Below the pieces are notes generated by a model. The model was given only the letters and a program-made list of their open reading frames with translations. It searched no databases and was not told the origin of the DNA. A program made the position numbers and the translations under genes. 55,487 bases of DNA from a virus: the IMG/VR virus record IMGVR_UViG_3300042731_007552, positions 1-55,487 of that record; one strand, written 5' to 3'. Shown here piece after piece: positions 17,461-24,635 of this stretch (its first letter is position 1; every line of letters begins with the position of its first letter).

Positions 17461-18056
17461 AATATCACCTTCAATTGTTCTGGAGTTCTTGCAAAAGGTC
17501 CAGAATCTAGACCAGTTGTATTTTCTAATTTATAATGCCATTCAACTATAAGTGGTTTTTTATTTTTGTATAAATCAAAATTAATTGTATGATCTGAAAT
17601 ATATAAAAAATTATCGAATGTTTCTAAATATTTATTTATTGGTGCTGGGTATTCTGATATACATATAAATTCAGTACAATTATATATTTTAGGTTTATTA
17701 TATGTATAACTTAAAAATATAGGTATTATTCTTGGAACCTCTAAAGATAAATAATATAATTCTTTATTATTTGCAATTTTTATAAATGGTATATTATATT
17801 TTAATAAAAATTGTAATGAATCAATATCAAATACACTCGCTGTAGTTTCATATCCTTTTTCTTTTGCATAATTATAAGCAAAATCAAAGATATCTTGTTT
17901 TAGTGGAATATTATCTCCAGCTTCTTTAAATAATTGCCATTTTATTATTACTTTTTTCTTTTTTGTATCTACCTCGTATAATCCATCAATCATTCTTTTT
18001 ACATATTCTTTGTCATTCTTGCAGCTGTTACCACTGCCAAAATCTAATATAATCAT
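17457..18056 (-). CDS. Short NeuB/PseI-like nonulosonate synthase
   Basis: The protein has 199 aa from ATG 18056, preceded by GGAGGTGGT; longer upstream reading crosses the tRNA-like locus and is rejected. Conserved TIM-barrel motifs are visible: VIIKWQLF, YETTASVFDIDSLQFLL, FIKIAN, CISEYPAP, the metal histidine in SDHT, and VEWHYKLENTTGLDSGPFA. The family is usually about 330-350 aa with a C-terminal SAF (antifreeze-like) domain. That domain is absent, the barrel is compressed, and the N-terminal NHxG is changed to NSCKN. It condenses phosphoenolpyruvate with a 6-carbon amino-sugar if active. Confidence 0.75.
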   Translation of the reverse strand: MIILDFGSGNSCKNDKEYVKRMIDGLYEVDTKKKKVIIKWQLFKEAGDNIPLKQDIFDFAYNYAKEKGYETTASVFDIDSLQFLLKYNIPFIKIANNKELYYLSLEVPRIIPIFLSYTYNKPKIYNCTEFICISEYPAPINKYLETFDNFLYISDHTINFDLYKNKKPLIVEWHYKLENTTGLDSGPFARTPEQLKVIL

Positions 18057-18090
18057 GTTTACCACCTCCATATATATTTTATATTTATAA

Positions 18091-18119
18091 TTGACATTTT
18101 GCAACTTATGTATTAAAAT
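18091..18119 (+). promoter_or_regulatory. Promoter of the tRNA-like transcript
   Basis: TTGACA (18091), a 17-bp spacer and TAAAAT (18114) lie on the + strand. The segment CAACTTATGTATTAAAATA is shared with the cas12f promoter at 23305-23333. No ATACTTA operator is present. Confidence 0.75.
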
Positions 18120-18167
18120 AAAATTCACATGTGATTCATATATGAACAAAAAAATAATATCCGTATG

Positions 18168-18246
18168 AGTTATATAGCTTAATTTTGCGTTAAAGCCATA
18201 GCCTAGATTAGGGTGTGAGATATAGGTTCGAATCCTGTTGTAACTT
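18168..18246 (+). tRNA. tRNA-like gene with irregular D and anticodon loops
   Basis: A 7-bp acceptor stem (AGTTATA with TGTAACT, one G-U), a GCTT/AAGC D stem, and a T arm with ATAGG-TTCGAAT-CCTGT can be folded. The D loop (12 nt) lacks the usual GG. The anticodon arm pairs ATAGC with GGTGT through one G-G mismatch and leaves a 9-nt loop, CTAGATTAG, instead of 7. The amino acid identity is therefore unclear. A consensus promoter stands 49 bp upstream and a terminator 10 bp downstream, so the RNA is probably made. It may be a degenerate tRNA or a tRNA-like regulator. Confidence 0.5.
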
Positions 18247-18256
18247 ATACAAAATA

Positions 18257-18282
18257 AAACCACTACTAATATGTAGTGGTTT
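18257..18282. terminator. Bidirectional terminator
   Basis: The hairpin AAACCACTAC-TAATAT-GTAGTGGTTT has TTT on the + side and a T-rich run on the minus side. It ends both the tRNA-like transcript and the minus-strand operon finishing at 18297. Confidence 0.85.
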
Positions 18283-18296
18283 TATGGTTTGTAAAT

Positions 18297-18839
18297 TTAT
18301 ACCTTACTTGTACCTTGTACTCCACGCATTTTTCTGTCGTCTGTCCTTTTCCTAAGCCACATTAATGCCTCTTCTAACTTTGTAATAGCAACTGCATTTT
18401 CTCTACAACTAAACTTACTCTTTTGGAAATGTTCTAATCTGTCAATTACAATATTAATAAGATCCTCATGAAAGATACCATTTACTCCATGTTCTTTGAC
18501 TGGACCTTCTTGGAAGTGTATATGTCCAAGTATGATATCAGCGTCTATATTCATTCCTTTTATTGTGTAATTATGTGGAGCATTGAATTTTATTGTGTCT
18601 TTACCTATAAAAGTATGTTCTTGTGTGCCTTTTTCGACAGTTCCATCAACATCAACTTCATGATACGCTTCTTCAAAAGGTTTTTTAGGACTCCAAGATA
18701 CATATCCACCTTTATATTCAACCTTATAGCCTAGTTGATTTTCAACGCTTTTGTCCACTTTACCAAATTTTTCTTCTTGAAAATCATAAAGACTCATTTT
18801 TTCTGCTTTTACTGCTTTAGTTCCAATATAATATTTCAT
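18297..18839 (-). CDS. Tad1/Acb2-type signal-sponge-like phage protein
   Basis: The protein has 180 aa. The C-terminal half (HFQEGPVKEHGVNGIFHEDLINIVIDRLEHF, then FSCRENAVAITKLEEALMWL and KRTDDRKMRGVQGT) carries the conserved helical-hairpin signature of the Acb2/Tad1 domain. Acb2 sequesters cyclic nucleotides of CBASS, and Tad1 sequesters the gcADPR signal of Thoeris. The N-terminal 65 residues (YIGTKAVKAEKM, KVEYKGGYVSWSPKKPFEEAY) are a second common phage domain fused in front, and the middle is beta-rich. It overlaps the exonuclease start by one base. The ligand cannot be told from the sequence. An anti-defence role is inferred from the family. Confidence 0.75.
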   Translation of the reverse strand: MKYYIGTKAVKAEKMSLYDFQEEKFGKVDKSVENQLGYKVEYKGGYVSWSPKKPFEEAYHEVDVDGTVEKGTQEHTFIGKDTIKFNAPHNYTIKGMNIDADIILGHIHFQEGPVKEHGVNGIFHEDLINIVIDRLEHFQKSKFSCRENAVAITKLEEALMWLRKRTDDRKMRGVQGTSKV

Positions 18840-19426
18840 TATTTATACAACCCTTTCTTTTTATATTTATCTTCTAAATCATTCCATATTACCATTGTCA
18901 TTATTGCATCTTCTAATGCATTATGCAATTTTACTTTTACATTAGTTAACTTTTCATAGTATTCTTTTCTGCTAAAATCTGAATCTCCTAAAACTATATA
19001 TGCTAAGGTTGCAAGGTCTAAAGGTATATAATCTATATACTCGGGTACATTAAGTGCATTGTCCCATACATTGTCAACAGTGAATACCCAATCAAAATGC
19101 CCAACATCTGAAACAAACACAAGTTCATCATGTCCATCCATGTTTAAATCTTTCAACCAAGTTGAAAAAGTTTGTCTTAAATCATAAATATCTCCTTTGA
19201 CAAATGTTATATGATCATCTGTTTTGTGTGATTCTTTTATTTTAAAATTTTTAATTACATTTTCTTCAATCCATTTTGATATTAATTCTAATTTTCTTAA
19301 ATTGTCCAAGATTTCTTCATCTAGCTCAAAATAATATTGTTGATGGTCTTCTGTTATTGCTCCTAAGCTTAGTATTGAACATTTTTGATTTAATTCAGTA
19401 AATTCTAAATCAATAAATATTTTCAT
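18839..19426 (-). CDS. DEDDh 3'-5' exonuclease
   Basis: The protein has 195 aa. D6 and E8 in FIDLEFTE, an aspartate in SDVGHFDWVF and the HNALEDA motif near residue 168 make up the DEDDh active site. Overall it resembles RNase T and small phage 3'-5' exoribonucleases. It would trim RNA or single-stranded DNA ends. It is co-transcribed with the Tad1/Acb2-like gene (one-base overlap), the lipoprotein and SSB. Confidence 0.8.
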   Translation of the reverse strand: MKIFIDLEFTELNQKCSILSLGAITEDHQQYYFELDEEILDNLRKLELISKWIEENVIKNFKIKESHKTDDHITFVKGDIYDLRQTFSTWLKDLNMDGHDELVFVSDVGHFDWVFTVDNVWDNALNVPEYIDYIPLDLATLAYIVLGDSDFSRKEYYEKLTNVKVKLHNALEDAIMTMVIWNDLEDKYKKKGLYK

Positions 19427-19447
19427 TTATTTATAATCCTTTCTTTT

Positions 19448-19978
19448 TTAATAATTATCTGGTATGCTCCATTTTTCACATAATTTTTTATCTTTTTTTA
19501 CTGGAGACACAAATATTAATTGTTCATAATATTCAACTACAGGATCTCCACCTTTTTCTTTCGGAAGTCTTATGATCCAAGTTGCTGATGATGATGTTGG
19601 TATAAATAATCCGTTTGGTTCGGCTTGTGGTAATACTATACTGTCACTTGAAGATTTATAGACATATCTTTCAGGATTACTGTATTGTGTAGAGTATGGT
19701 ACACCATATCCCATGCATTCACCTTCATATATGTACTTCCCAGTATACTCATTTCTTGTATACAAATAACAAATTAAATCTGTTCTATCCTTTAATTCAT
19801 AAATGTATTTTAGATTCTTTTTCTCAGTATAATTTGATACATCTGGATCTCCAACTTGATTATCCATGTCTTTTTGTTTTTCCTCTTGTCTGTCAGCTAC
19901 TTTATCATCAATTGTTTTTTCACTACACCCTATAAAAGTGAAGCATATAACTGTTATAATCAACATTATTTTTTTCAT
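19448..19978 (-). CDS. Phage-encoded lipoprotein
   Basis: The protein has 176 aa. MKKIMLIITVICFTFIGC is a lipoprotein signal with lipobox FIGC (Cys18). The mature part contains the conserved YIYELKDRTDLICYLY, ECMGYGVPYSTQYSNPE and NGLFIPTSSSATWI blocks shared by a family of phage lipoproteins. The role is not established. Surface-exposed phage lipoproteins often block superinfection or receptor entry, which is a plausible but unproven role here. The neighbour at 19980 is a small membrane protein that commonly travels with it. Confidence 0.75.
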   Translation of the reverse strand: MKKIMLIITVICFTFIGCSEKTIDDKVADRQEEKQKDMDNQVGDPDVSNYTEKKNLKYIYELKDRTDLICYLYTRNEYTGKYIYEGECMGYGVPYSTQYSNPERYVYKSSSDSIVLPQAEPNGLFIPTSSSATWIIRLPKEKGGDPVVEYYEQLIFVSPVKKDKKLCEKWSIPDNY

Positions 19979-19979
19979 A

Positions 19980-20318
19980 TTAATAACCTCTCATTCTTTC
20001 TAAAAATGACCTTAAATTTGAACTTTGTAATTTGTTAATATCAAAGTTCGCAAACTCATTTATTATCCTTTGTTTTATCGAATTTTTGCCTGTTTGTGTA
20101 TCATTTTGTTCATACTCATTTTTGTATCTTGCCAAATCATTTACTTTACCTCTTATGTAACTTTCGTTATTTTCAAAAATTTCTCTTTCAATATTTGCAT
20201 CTTTTACACCAAAATATCCTTTGTAATATAATTCAACAAAAGACAATCCGACAAATATTGTTAACACTGCTATTATCCATATTATTGTTTTAAAATATGC
20301 TTCTATAAAATTTTTCAT
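19980..20318 (-). CDS. Small membrane protein
   Basis: The protein has 112 aa. One N-terminal membrane helix (IIWIIAVLTIFVGLSFVELYY) is followed by a charged helical domain ending in FANFDINKLQSSNLRSFLERMRGY. It precedes the lipoprotein gene by one base and may form an envelope pair with it. The cytoplasmic or extracellular side cannot be determined reliably. Confidence 0.65.
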   Translation of the reverse strand: MKNFIEAYFKTIIWIIAVLTIFVGLSFVELYYKGYFGVKDANIEREIFENNESYIRGKVNDLARYKNEYEQNDTQTGKNSIKQRIINEFANFDINKLQSSNLRSFLERMRGY

Positions 20319-20338
20319 TTTTTTATTCTCCTTTCATA

Positions 20339-20716
20339 TTAAAATGGCAATTCATCTTCTGATTCTAACGGATAATAATCTTCACTATTATCATTATTAT
20401 TATTAGTTTTAGGTTTAGTATTAACAAAGTGTAATTCTTCAACCCATACATCCCATGTATATTTTGTTGTTCCTGCATTATCAACATAACTTCCTGTCTT
20501 GACAGTTCCAACTAATGCTATTTTATCTCCTTTGCTAAGATATTTATGTGCAACCTCGGCCGTTTTATTCCAAAGTACGATTCTAATAAAATTACTTTTA
20601 TCTTTATCGAATCTTTCTTTTACTGCTATAGTATTTTTTGTGTATACTTTGTCATTTTTGGTGTGCTTTAATTCAAAATCAAAGCATAGATTACCAATTA
20701 GCATTACTTTATTCAT
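20339..20716 (-). CDS. ssb: Single-stranded DNA-binding protein
   Basis: The protein has 125 aa from ATG 20716; an upstream frame to 20791 overlaps the zinc-ribbon gene and is rejected. It has the OB-fold of SSB: MNKVMLIGNLCFDFELKHT, NFIRIVLWNKTAEVAHKYLSKGDKIALVGTVKTGSY, then a flexible tail ending in the acidic DELPF tip that recruits partner proteins. It supports replication and RecT/Bet annealing. The start is coupled to the zinc-ribbon stop (TAAGATG). Confidence 0.93.
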   Translation of the reverse strand: MNKVMLIGNLCFDFELKHTKNDKVYTKNTIAVKERFDKDKSNFIRIVLWNKTAEVAHKYLSKGDKIALVGTVKTGSYVDNAGTTKYTWDVWVEELHFVNTKPKTNNNNDNSEDYYPLESEDELPF

Positions 20717-20717
20717 C

Positions 20718-20813
20718 TTAATAACCTCCACATGGATATCCACAATCTGGGCATATACCAGCATTGTCTTGGTAATCAAACTCACATCCACAATTCAAAC
20801 ATCTAACCTTCAT
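20718..20813 (-). CDS. 31-aa zinc-ribbon miniprotein
   Basis: ATG 20813 to TAA 20718 encodes MKVRCLNCGCEFDYQ followed by ICPDCGYPCGGY. It is a rubredoxin-like double CxxC knuckle with two extra cysteines. It follows a good AAGAGGC site, overlaps the aminotransferase end by 11 bases and is translationally coupled to ssb. It may be a DNA- or protein-binding adaptor for SSB (inference). Confidence 0.7.
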   Translation of the reverse strand: MKVRCLNCGCEFDYQDNAGICPDCGYPCGGY

Positions 20814-21747
20814 AAAAATCAGCCTCTTTTCTTAAAAAATTAATAATTCTGTATATATCATATTGAGTTAGTTTTATATGCAATGGAATAGAGAGAATCT
20901 TTTCTTTAATTGAATCTAAATACTTAGAACTTCTTGGATTATCTTTATATTTATAAAAATCATAAACTGGCTTATAATGCACTTGAAATTGTATTCCTAT
21001 TTCTTTTCCTTTTTTAATTATATGTTCTCTATTATTAACTTTTATTACATACAAATGATTTGTTTCTTTACCTAATTTATATTTTTCAAAATATAGGTCA
21101 TAATTATTAGATACTCTTTTTCTTATACCTAAAAAATCTTCTAATCTACTTAATTGAGTAATACCAAGTTGTGCTTGGAAATCTGTCATTCGGTAATTAT
21201 GCCCAAGACCATGATTTCTGAATGATCTTATTTTTTTTGCATGTTCAACATTATCTGTAAGGCATGCACCACCTTCACCTGTAGTAATATGCTTTACAGC
21301 ATGAAAGCTAAAACATGTTATTTCTGAGTATTCATTAAATTTCATGGAATGTGCTGCATCCGAAACTAACATATTTTTGTGATTACAAATTTGGCCAGCA
21401 TAATCAACACCTACTGAAACGCAATTTGGTTTTTTCATTATTCCATTTTTATCAACATCTTCAAATACTGGAATCCCACCAGCATTTTTGATTGCATTTG
21501 CTGTTGCTATAAATGTAAGTCCTGGTACTGATATATATTTATTTTTTATGTCAAAACAACTTAATGCACAATGTAATGCAGCCGTCCCAGAATTTACGAC
21601 AATTGCATGCTTTACATTAAATTTTTTCTTTAATGCCTCTTCGAATTCTTCAATTTTTGGTCCTGTTGTTATAAACTGCGATTTTAGGACTTTGTTCATT
21701 TCTTTTATTTCCCATTCTGCAATGTTTGGAGAATTATAATAAATCAT
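20803..21747 (-). CDS. pseC: PseC-like PLP aminotransferase (DegT/DnrJ/EryC1)
   Basis: The protein has 314 aa. The PLP lysine is K152 in FHAVKHITTGEGG; SGTAALHC, DAAHSMKF and NYRMTDFQAQLG complete the DegT/DnrJ/EryC1 pattern. It lies directly downstream of, and overlaps by 14 bases, a PseB-like dehydratase. This is the classical pair making the 4-amino sugar in pseudaminic acid synthesis. It is about 60 residues shorter than typical PseC, mainly in the middle and C-terminal regions. Confidence 0.85.
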   Translation of the reverse strand: MIYYNSPNIAEWEIKEMNKVLKSQFITTGPKIEEFEEALKKKFNVKHAIVVNSGTAALHCALSCFDIKNKYISVPGLTFIATANAIKNAGGIPVFEDVDKNGIMKKPNCVSVGVDYAGQICNHKNMLVSDAAHSMKFNEYSEITCFSFHAVKHITTGEGGACLTDNVEHAKKIRSFRNHGLGHNYRMTDFQAQLGITQLSRLEDFLGIRKRVSNNYDLYFEKYKLGKETNHLYVIKVNNREHIIKKGKEIGIQFQVHYKPVYDFYKYKDNPRSSKYLDSIKEKILSIPLHIKLTQYDIYRIINFLRKEADFYEG

Positions 21748-22657
21748 TTACATCAATCTCCCATTCTTTATTGTCACTGGAATAATCACCAATGAACTTG
21801 CTATTTTCTGTTTCTTTATGATTAAAAAATATGTATCTTGGTCTAATAATGTAATGAGCAACTTTTTCAATTACTTTTTCATGTTTAGAAACAAGAGTCT
21901 CATGTATCTTTTCGCCTTCTCTTATTCCAATTATTTTATGATCCTTGCTAAATTTATTAGCTAGGTCGAGTATTTTTAGTGTCGGCAATTTAGGTATGAA
22001 TATTTCACATCCATACATAGTTGTTAAACACATATTTACAAATTGGCTGGCTTCATGTTTTCTTATAATAAATCTAGTCATATCTGGATGTGTTATTGGA
22101 AGAGGTAATCCTTTTACTGCAAATTGTTTAAATACATCAACAACGCTTCCGTTGCTGTTAAAAACATTACCATATCTTGCTATACTTATTTTTGTATTTC
22201 TTTTGCCATCATATGCATTCCCACACAAAAATATTTTTTCCATGCACATTTTTGTAGATCCATATAAATTAGTTGGCTGTACTGCTTTGTCTGTAGATAT
22301 TCCAATTAATTTTTTAACTCCTTGATCAATTGCAGCTTCTACAACATTTCTAGATCCATTAATGTTTGTTTGCACAGCTTCAAATGGATTATATTCGCAT
22401 GATGGTACTTGTTTTTGTGCAGCTGCATGTATTACCCAATCAATTCCTTTAAAAGCTCTTTGAAGCCTGTCCTTGTCTCTTACATCTCCAATTAAAAAAG
22501 AAATTTTCTTGTTTTCGTCGAATTTTTCTTTCATCTGTGATTGCTTTAATTCATTTCTAGATAGAATATAAATTTTTTCTATTCTTTTAACATTTAGATA
22601 ATATTCTGTTAGAGCATGACCTAATGTTCCTGTTCCACCTGTTATTAGTAGTTTCAA
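21734..22657 (-). CDS. pseB: PseB-like UDP-GlcNAc 4,6-dehydratase
   Basis: The protein has 307 aa from a TTG at 22657 after GGAGGAAAAGGA. It is an extended SDR with GGTGTLG (NADP loop), LIGDVRDKDRL, AAAQKQVPSCEYNP, the T122-D123-K124 triad of STDKAVQPTNLYGSTK plus Y132 and K136. These are diagnostic of inverting PseB/FlaA1-type dehydratases. It starts the pathway to pseudaminic acid by converting UDP-GlcNAc to a 4-keto-6-deoxy sugar. A TTG start and a four-base overlap with the upstream small gene suggest coupled, tuned translation. Confidence 0.9.
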   Translation of the reverse strand: MKLLITGGTGTLGHALTEYYLNVKRIEKIYILSRNELKQSQMKEKFDENKKISFLIGDVRDKDRLQRAFKGIDWVIHAAAQKQVPSCEYNPFEAVQTNINGSRNVVEAAIDQGVKKLIGISTDKAVQPTNLYGSTKMCMEKIFLCGNAYDGKRNTKISIARYGNVFNSNGSVVDVFKQFAVKGLPLPITHPDMTRFIIRKHEASQFVNMCLTTMYGCEIFIPKLPTLKILDLANKFSKDHKIIGIREGEKIHETLVSKHEKVIEKVAHYIIRPRYIFFNHKETENSKFIGDYSSDNKEWEIDVNDLL

Positions 22658-22854
22658 TCCTTTTCCTCCATTTCTATTACTAAATTATCACTTACTTTTC
22701 TACCTTCAGAAGCAGCATATTCAAGTTCATTTATTTCGTCTTGATTTATAACCGCTTTTCTATCTGTTGTATATCCTATGTTAGTAACCTTTATCCATGT
22801 TCCAGAATCTTTAATGTAAAATGCATTTTTGTTATTATAAATTCTAACTATCAA
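22654..22854 (-). CDS. Small protein, unknown
   Basis: The protein has 66 aa from a TTG at 22854, ten bases after GGAGG in the end of the upstream gene. It opens MIVRIYNNKNAFYIKDSGTW and is acidic at the C-terminus (VIEMEEKD). No family was recognised. It sits between two other small genes and pseB in the operon from the 23290-23318 promoter. Confidence 0.55.
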   Translation of the reverse strand: MIVRIYNNKNAFYIKDSGTWIKVTNIGYTTDRKAVINQDEINELEYAASEGRKVSDNLVIEMEEKD

Positions 22855-22856
22855 GT

Positions 22857-23072
22857 CTAATCGCCTCCAAATAAAAATTCAAACTTATAATCCTCGAATA
22901 AGTCGAGTATTATATTCATATGTTCATCTGTTACTTTTTTGATTATAATCTTAAATATTATAGATTCATGGTTTAATGCCATAATTTTAAAATTATAATC
23001 ATTTATTTTGATTATTTTTTCATATAAATTTTTTACTTTTGTATTTACATCATAGTAAATTTTTATTATCAA
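22857..23072 (-). CDS. Small protein, unknown
   Basis: The protein has 71 aa from a TTG at 23072, which overlaps the stop of the membrane-protein gene (ATTGA) and follows GGAGGTATGAGCA. It is a predicted alpha/beta protein rich in isoleucine and lysine with a C-terminal FEFLFGGD. No family was recognised. Confidence 0.55.
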   Translation of the reverse strand: MIIKIYYDVNTKVKNLYEKIIKINDYNFKIMALNHESIIFKIIIKKVTDEHMNIILDLFEDYKFEFLFGGD

Positions 23073-23254
23073 TGCTCATACCTCCAGACTAGTATATTTG
23101 CTAAATTTATTATGAAAAATAGAAATATACATACTAAAATTAAAACAATACCAAGTATTTTATCAAACATTAAAGGACTTGTTTTTATAACAAGAATACA
23201 TTTAAATATTCCATAAACAAGACCTACGCAAAAAATTAATGATAAAATTTTCAT
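23069..23254 (-). CDS. Small two-helix membrane protein
   Basis: The protein has 61 aa. Two membrane helices (LSLIFCVGLVYGIFKCILVI and ILGIVLILVCIFLFFIINLA) are joined by a short loop. It is the first gene of the operon that includes pseB and pseC. It starts from ATG 23254 after AAGGGGTGATGTAAAA. The function is unknown; envelope roles are possible. Confidence 0.65.
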   Translation of the reverse strand: MKILSLIFCVGLVYGIFKCILVIKTSPLMFDKILGIVLILVCIFLFFIINLANILVWRYEH

Positions 23255-23289
23255 TTTTACATCACCCCTTAAATATTTATACTATACTT

Positions 23290-23318
23290 ATTATATACCT
23301 ATTCTTGTTTTTATTCAA
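23290..23318 (-). promoter_or_regulatory. Promoter of the small gene-pseB-pseC operon
   Basis: TTGAAT, 17 bp and TATAAT on the minus strand are followed by AAGTATAG and the AAATATTTAAGGGG leader. It overlaps, back to back, the cas12f promoter. Confidence 0.8.
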
Positions 23319-23333
23319 CTTATGTATTAAAAT
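23305..23333 (+). promoter_or_regulatory. Promoter of cas12f
   Basis: TTGTTT (23305), a 17-bp spacer and TAAAAT (23328) are followed by the AAATATTTAAGGAG leader. It contains CAACTTATGTATTAAAATA, as in the tRNA-like promoter, and lacks the TAAGTATAATGTAAGTATA operator. It overlaps the divergent pseB-operon promoter, so the two units may compete. Confidence 0.7.
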
Positions 23334-23363
23334 AGTAAATAAATATTTAAGGAGATGATTTAT

Positions 23364-24635
23364 TTGGCAAGTCAAAATTGCAAGATTCAAGTGTATCTTG
23401 ATGATAAAAATATGTATAAAAATATACATGATTTAATGTTCGAGACTAGACATATATTAAATAAAACGATATGTGCAATGTATGAGTGGGATGATTTTAA
23501 GTTTGATTACAAAGAAAAGAATGAAGTATATCCAAAACCTAAGGATATATTGTATAAGAAAAATAATATAGATACATATAAAAGTTTGGCTGGATATATC
23601 GATTATAATTTAAGAAGTAAATTTTATAAAAATATAAGCAATAATTCGTCAAGTGCGATCCAAAATGCCATTAAATTATATAAAACTAAAGTAAAGGATA
23701 TGCAAAGAGGATTATGTACATTACCACATTACAGTAAATTCGATAAAATAATTTTGCATAATAGAAGTGTTAGAATACGCAAAGAAGATGATAAATATTT
23801 TTTTGATATTTCATTATTTTCAACAAAGTTTAAAAAAGAATTAGAATTAAAAAGTGGAATTGTTTTATTTAATGCAGTTGTGAAAGATAATTATCTTAAG
23901 TGTATTGTAGATAGATTATTATCTGGAGAATATAAAATAAATGAAAGCAAATTAACATATGACAAAAAGAAAAAGAAATTTTATATAATACTTGGATATG
24001 GATTTGAAAAAGCTGAAAATATTGAAAGAACAAACATAATGGGGATAAATTTAAGAGTAATTGATTATGCTGTATATGCTGCAATACATAATAGTAAGAT
24101 AAGATTCAAAATACATGGTGGTGAAATAGAAGCATTTAGAAATCAGATAGAAAAAAGAAGACTTTCTTTAAGAAAGCAACGTATAACTTGTAATAATAAT
24201 AAACGTGGCAGGAATAGGATGTTAAGACCAGTTGTTAAAATAGGAAATATAATATCAAATTTTAAAAATCTAATAAATCATAATTATAGTAAAACAATAA
24301 TTGGATTTGCAATAAAAAATGATGTTAAAGAAATAAGAATGGAAGATTTAAGCGGAATATCAATAAAAAATAATTTTCTTAAAAATTGGAGTTATTACGA
24401 TTTACAACAAAAAATAAAATATAAAGCTGAAAATAATAATATAAAATTTACATTAATTAATCCTAAAAATACAACAATATCATGCAACAAATGTGGATAT
24501 GTCGATAAAAAAAATAGGAATAATAGAAAAAACTTTATATGTACAAAATGTGGATACCATGTTATACTTGATTATAATGCAGCTTTAAATATAGCAAATA
24601 AGGATTTTCGGGCTGATTCGGCAGCCTTAAGGTGA
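23364..24635 (+). CDS. cas12f: Cas12f-like (type V-F) effector with altered RuvC-I
   Basis: The protein has 423 aa from a TTG at 23364, nine bases after AAGGAG; the ATG at 23355 touches that site. Colinear similarity to AsCas12f1, recalled from memory, runs almost end to end: ETRHILNK, EWDDFKFDYKEKNEVYPKPKDIL, LLSGEYKINESKLTYD, GGEIEAFRNQIEKRRLSLRKQ and NWSYYDLQQKIKYKAE. The zinc ribbon is C374/C377 and C393/C396. RuvC-II E327 (RMEDLSG) and RuvC-III D403 (LDYNAALNIA) are kept. The RuvC-I aspartate is Asn229 (IMGINLRVIDYA), which should abolish or strongly reduce cleavage. A tracrRNA-like segment and a repeat-spacer-repeat array follow directly. An RNA-guided binding function, such as repression, is inferred. 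Confidence 0.9.
   Translation: MASQNCKIQVYLDDKNMYKNIHDLMFETRHILNKTICAMYEWDDFKFDYKEKNEVYPKPKDILYKKNNIDTYKSLAGYIDYNLRSKFYKNISNNSSSAIQNAIKLYKTKVKDMQRGLCTLPHYSKFDKIILHNRSVRIRKEDDKYFFDISLFSTKFKKELELKSGIVLFNAVVKDNYLKCIVDRLLSGEYKINESKLTYDKKKKKFYIILGYGFEKAENIERTNIMGINLRVIDYAVYAAIHNSKIRFKIHGGEIEAFRNQIEKRRLSLRKQRITCNNNKRGRNRMLRPVVKIGNIISNFKNLINHNYSKTIIGFAIKNDVKEIRMEDLSGISIKNNFLKNWSYYDLQQKIKYKAENNNIKFTLINPKNTTISCNKCGYVDKKNRNNRKNFICTKCGYHVILDYNAALNIANKDFRADSAALR

Noticed and set aside
23355-23363. ATG 23355 as the cas12f start
   Set aside because: It touches the AAGGAG site; the TTG at 23364 has the spacing used by other genes with the same leader.
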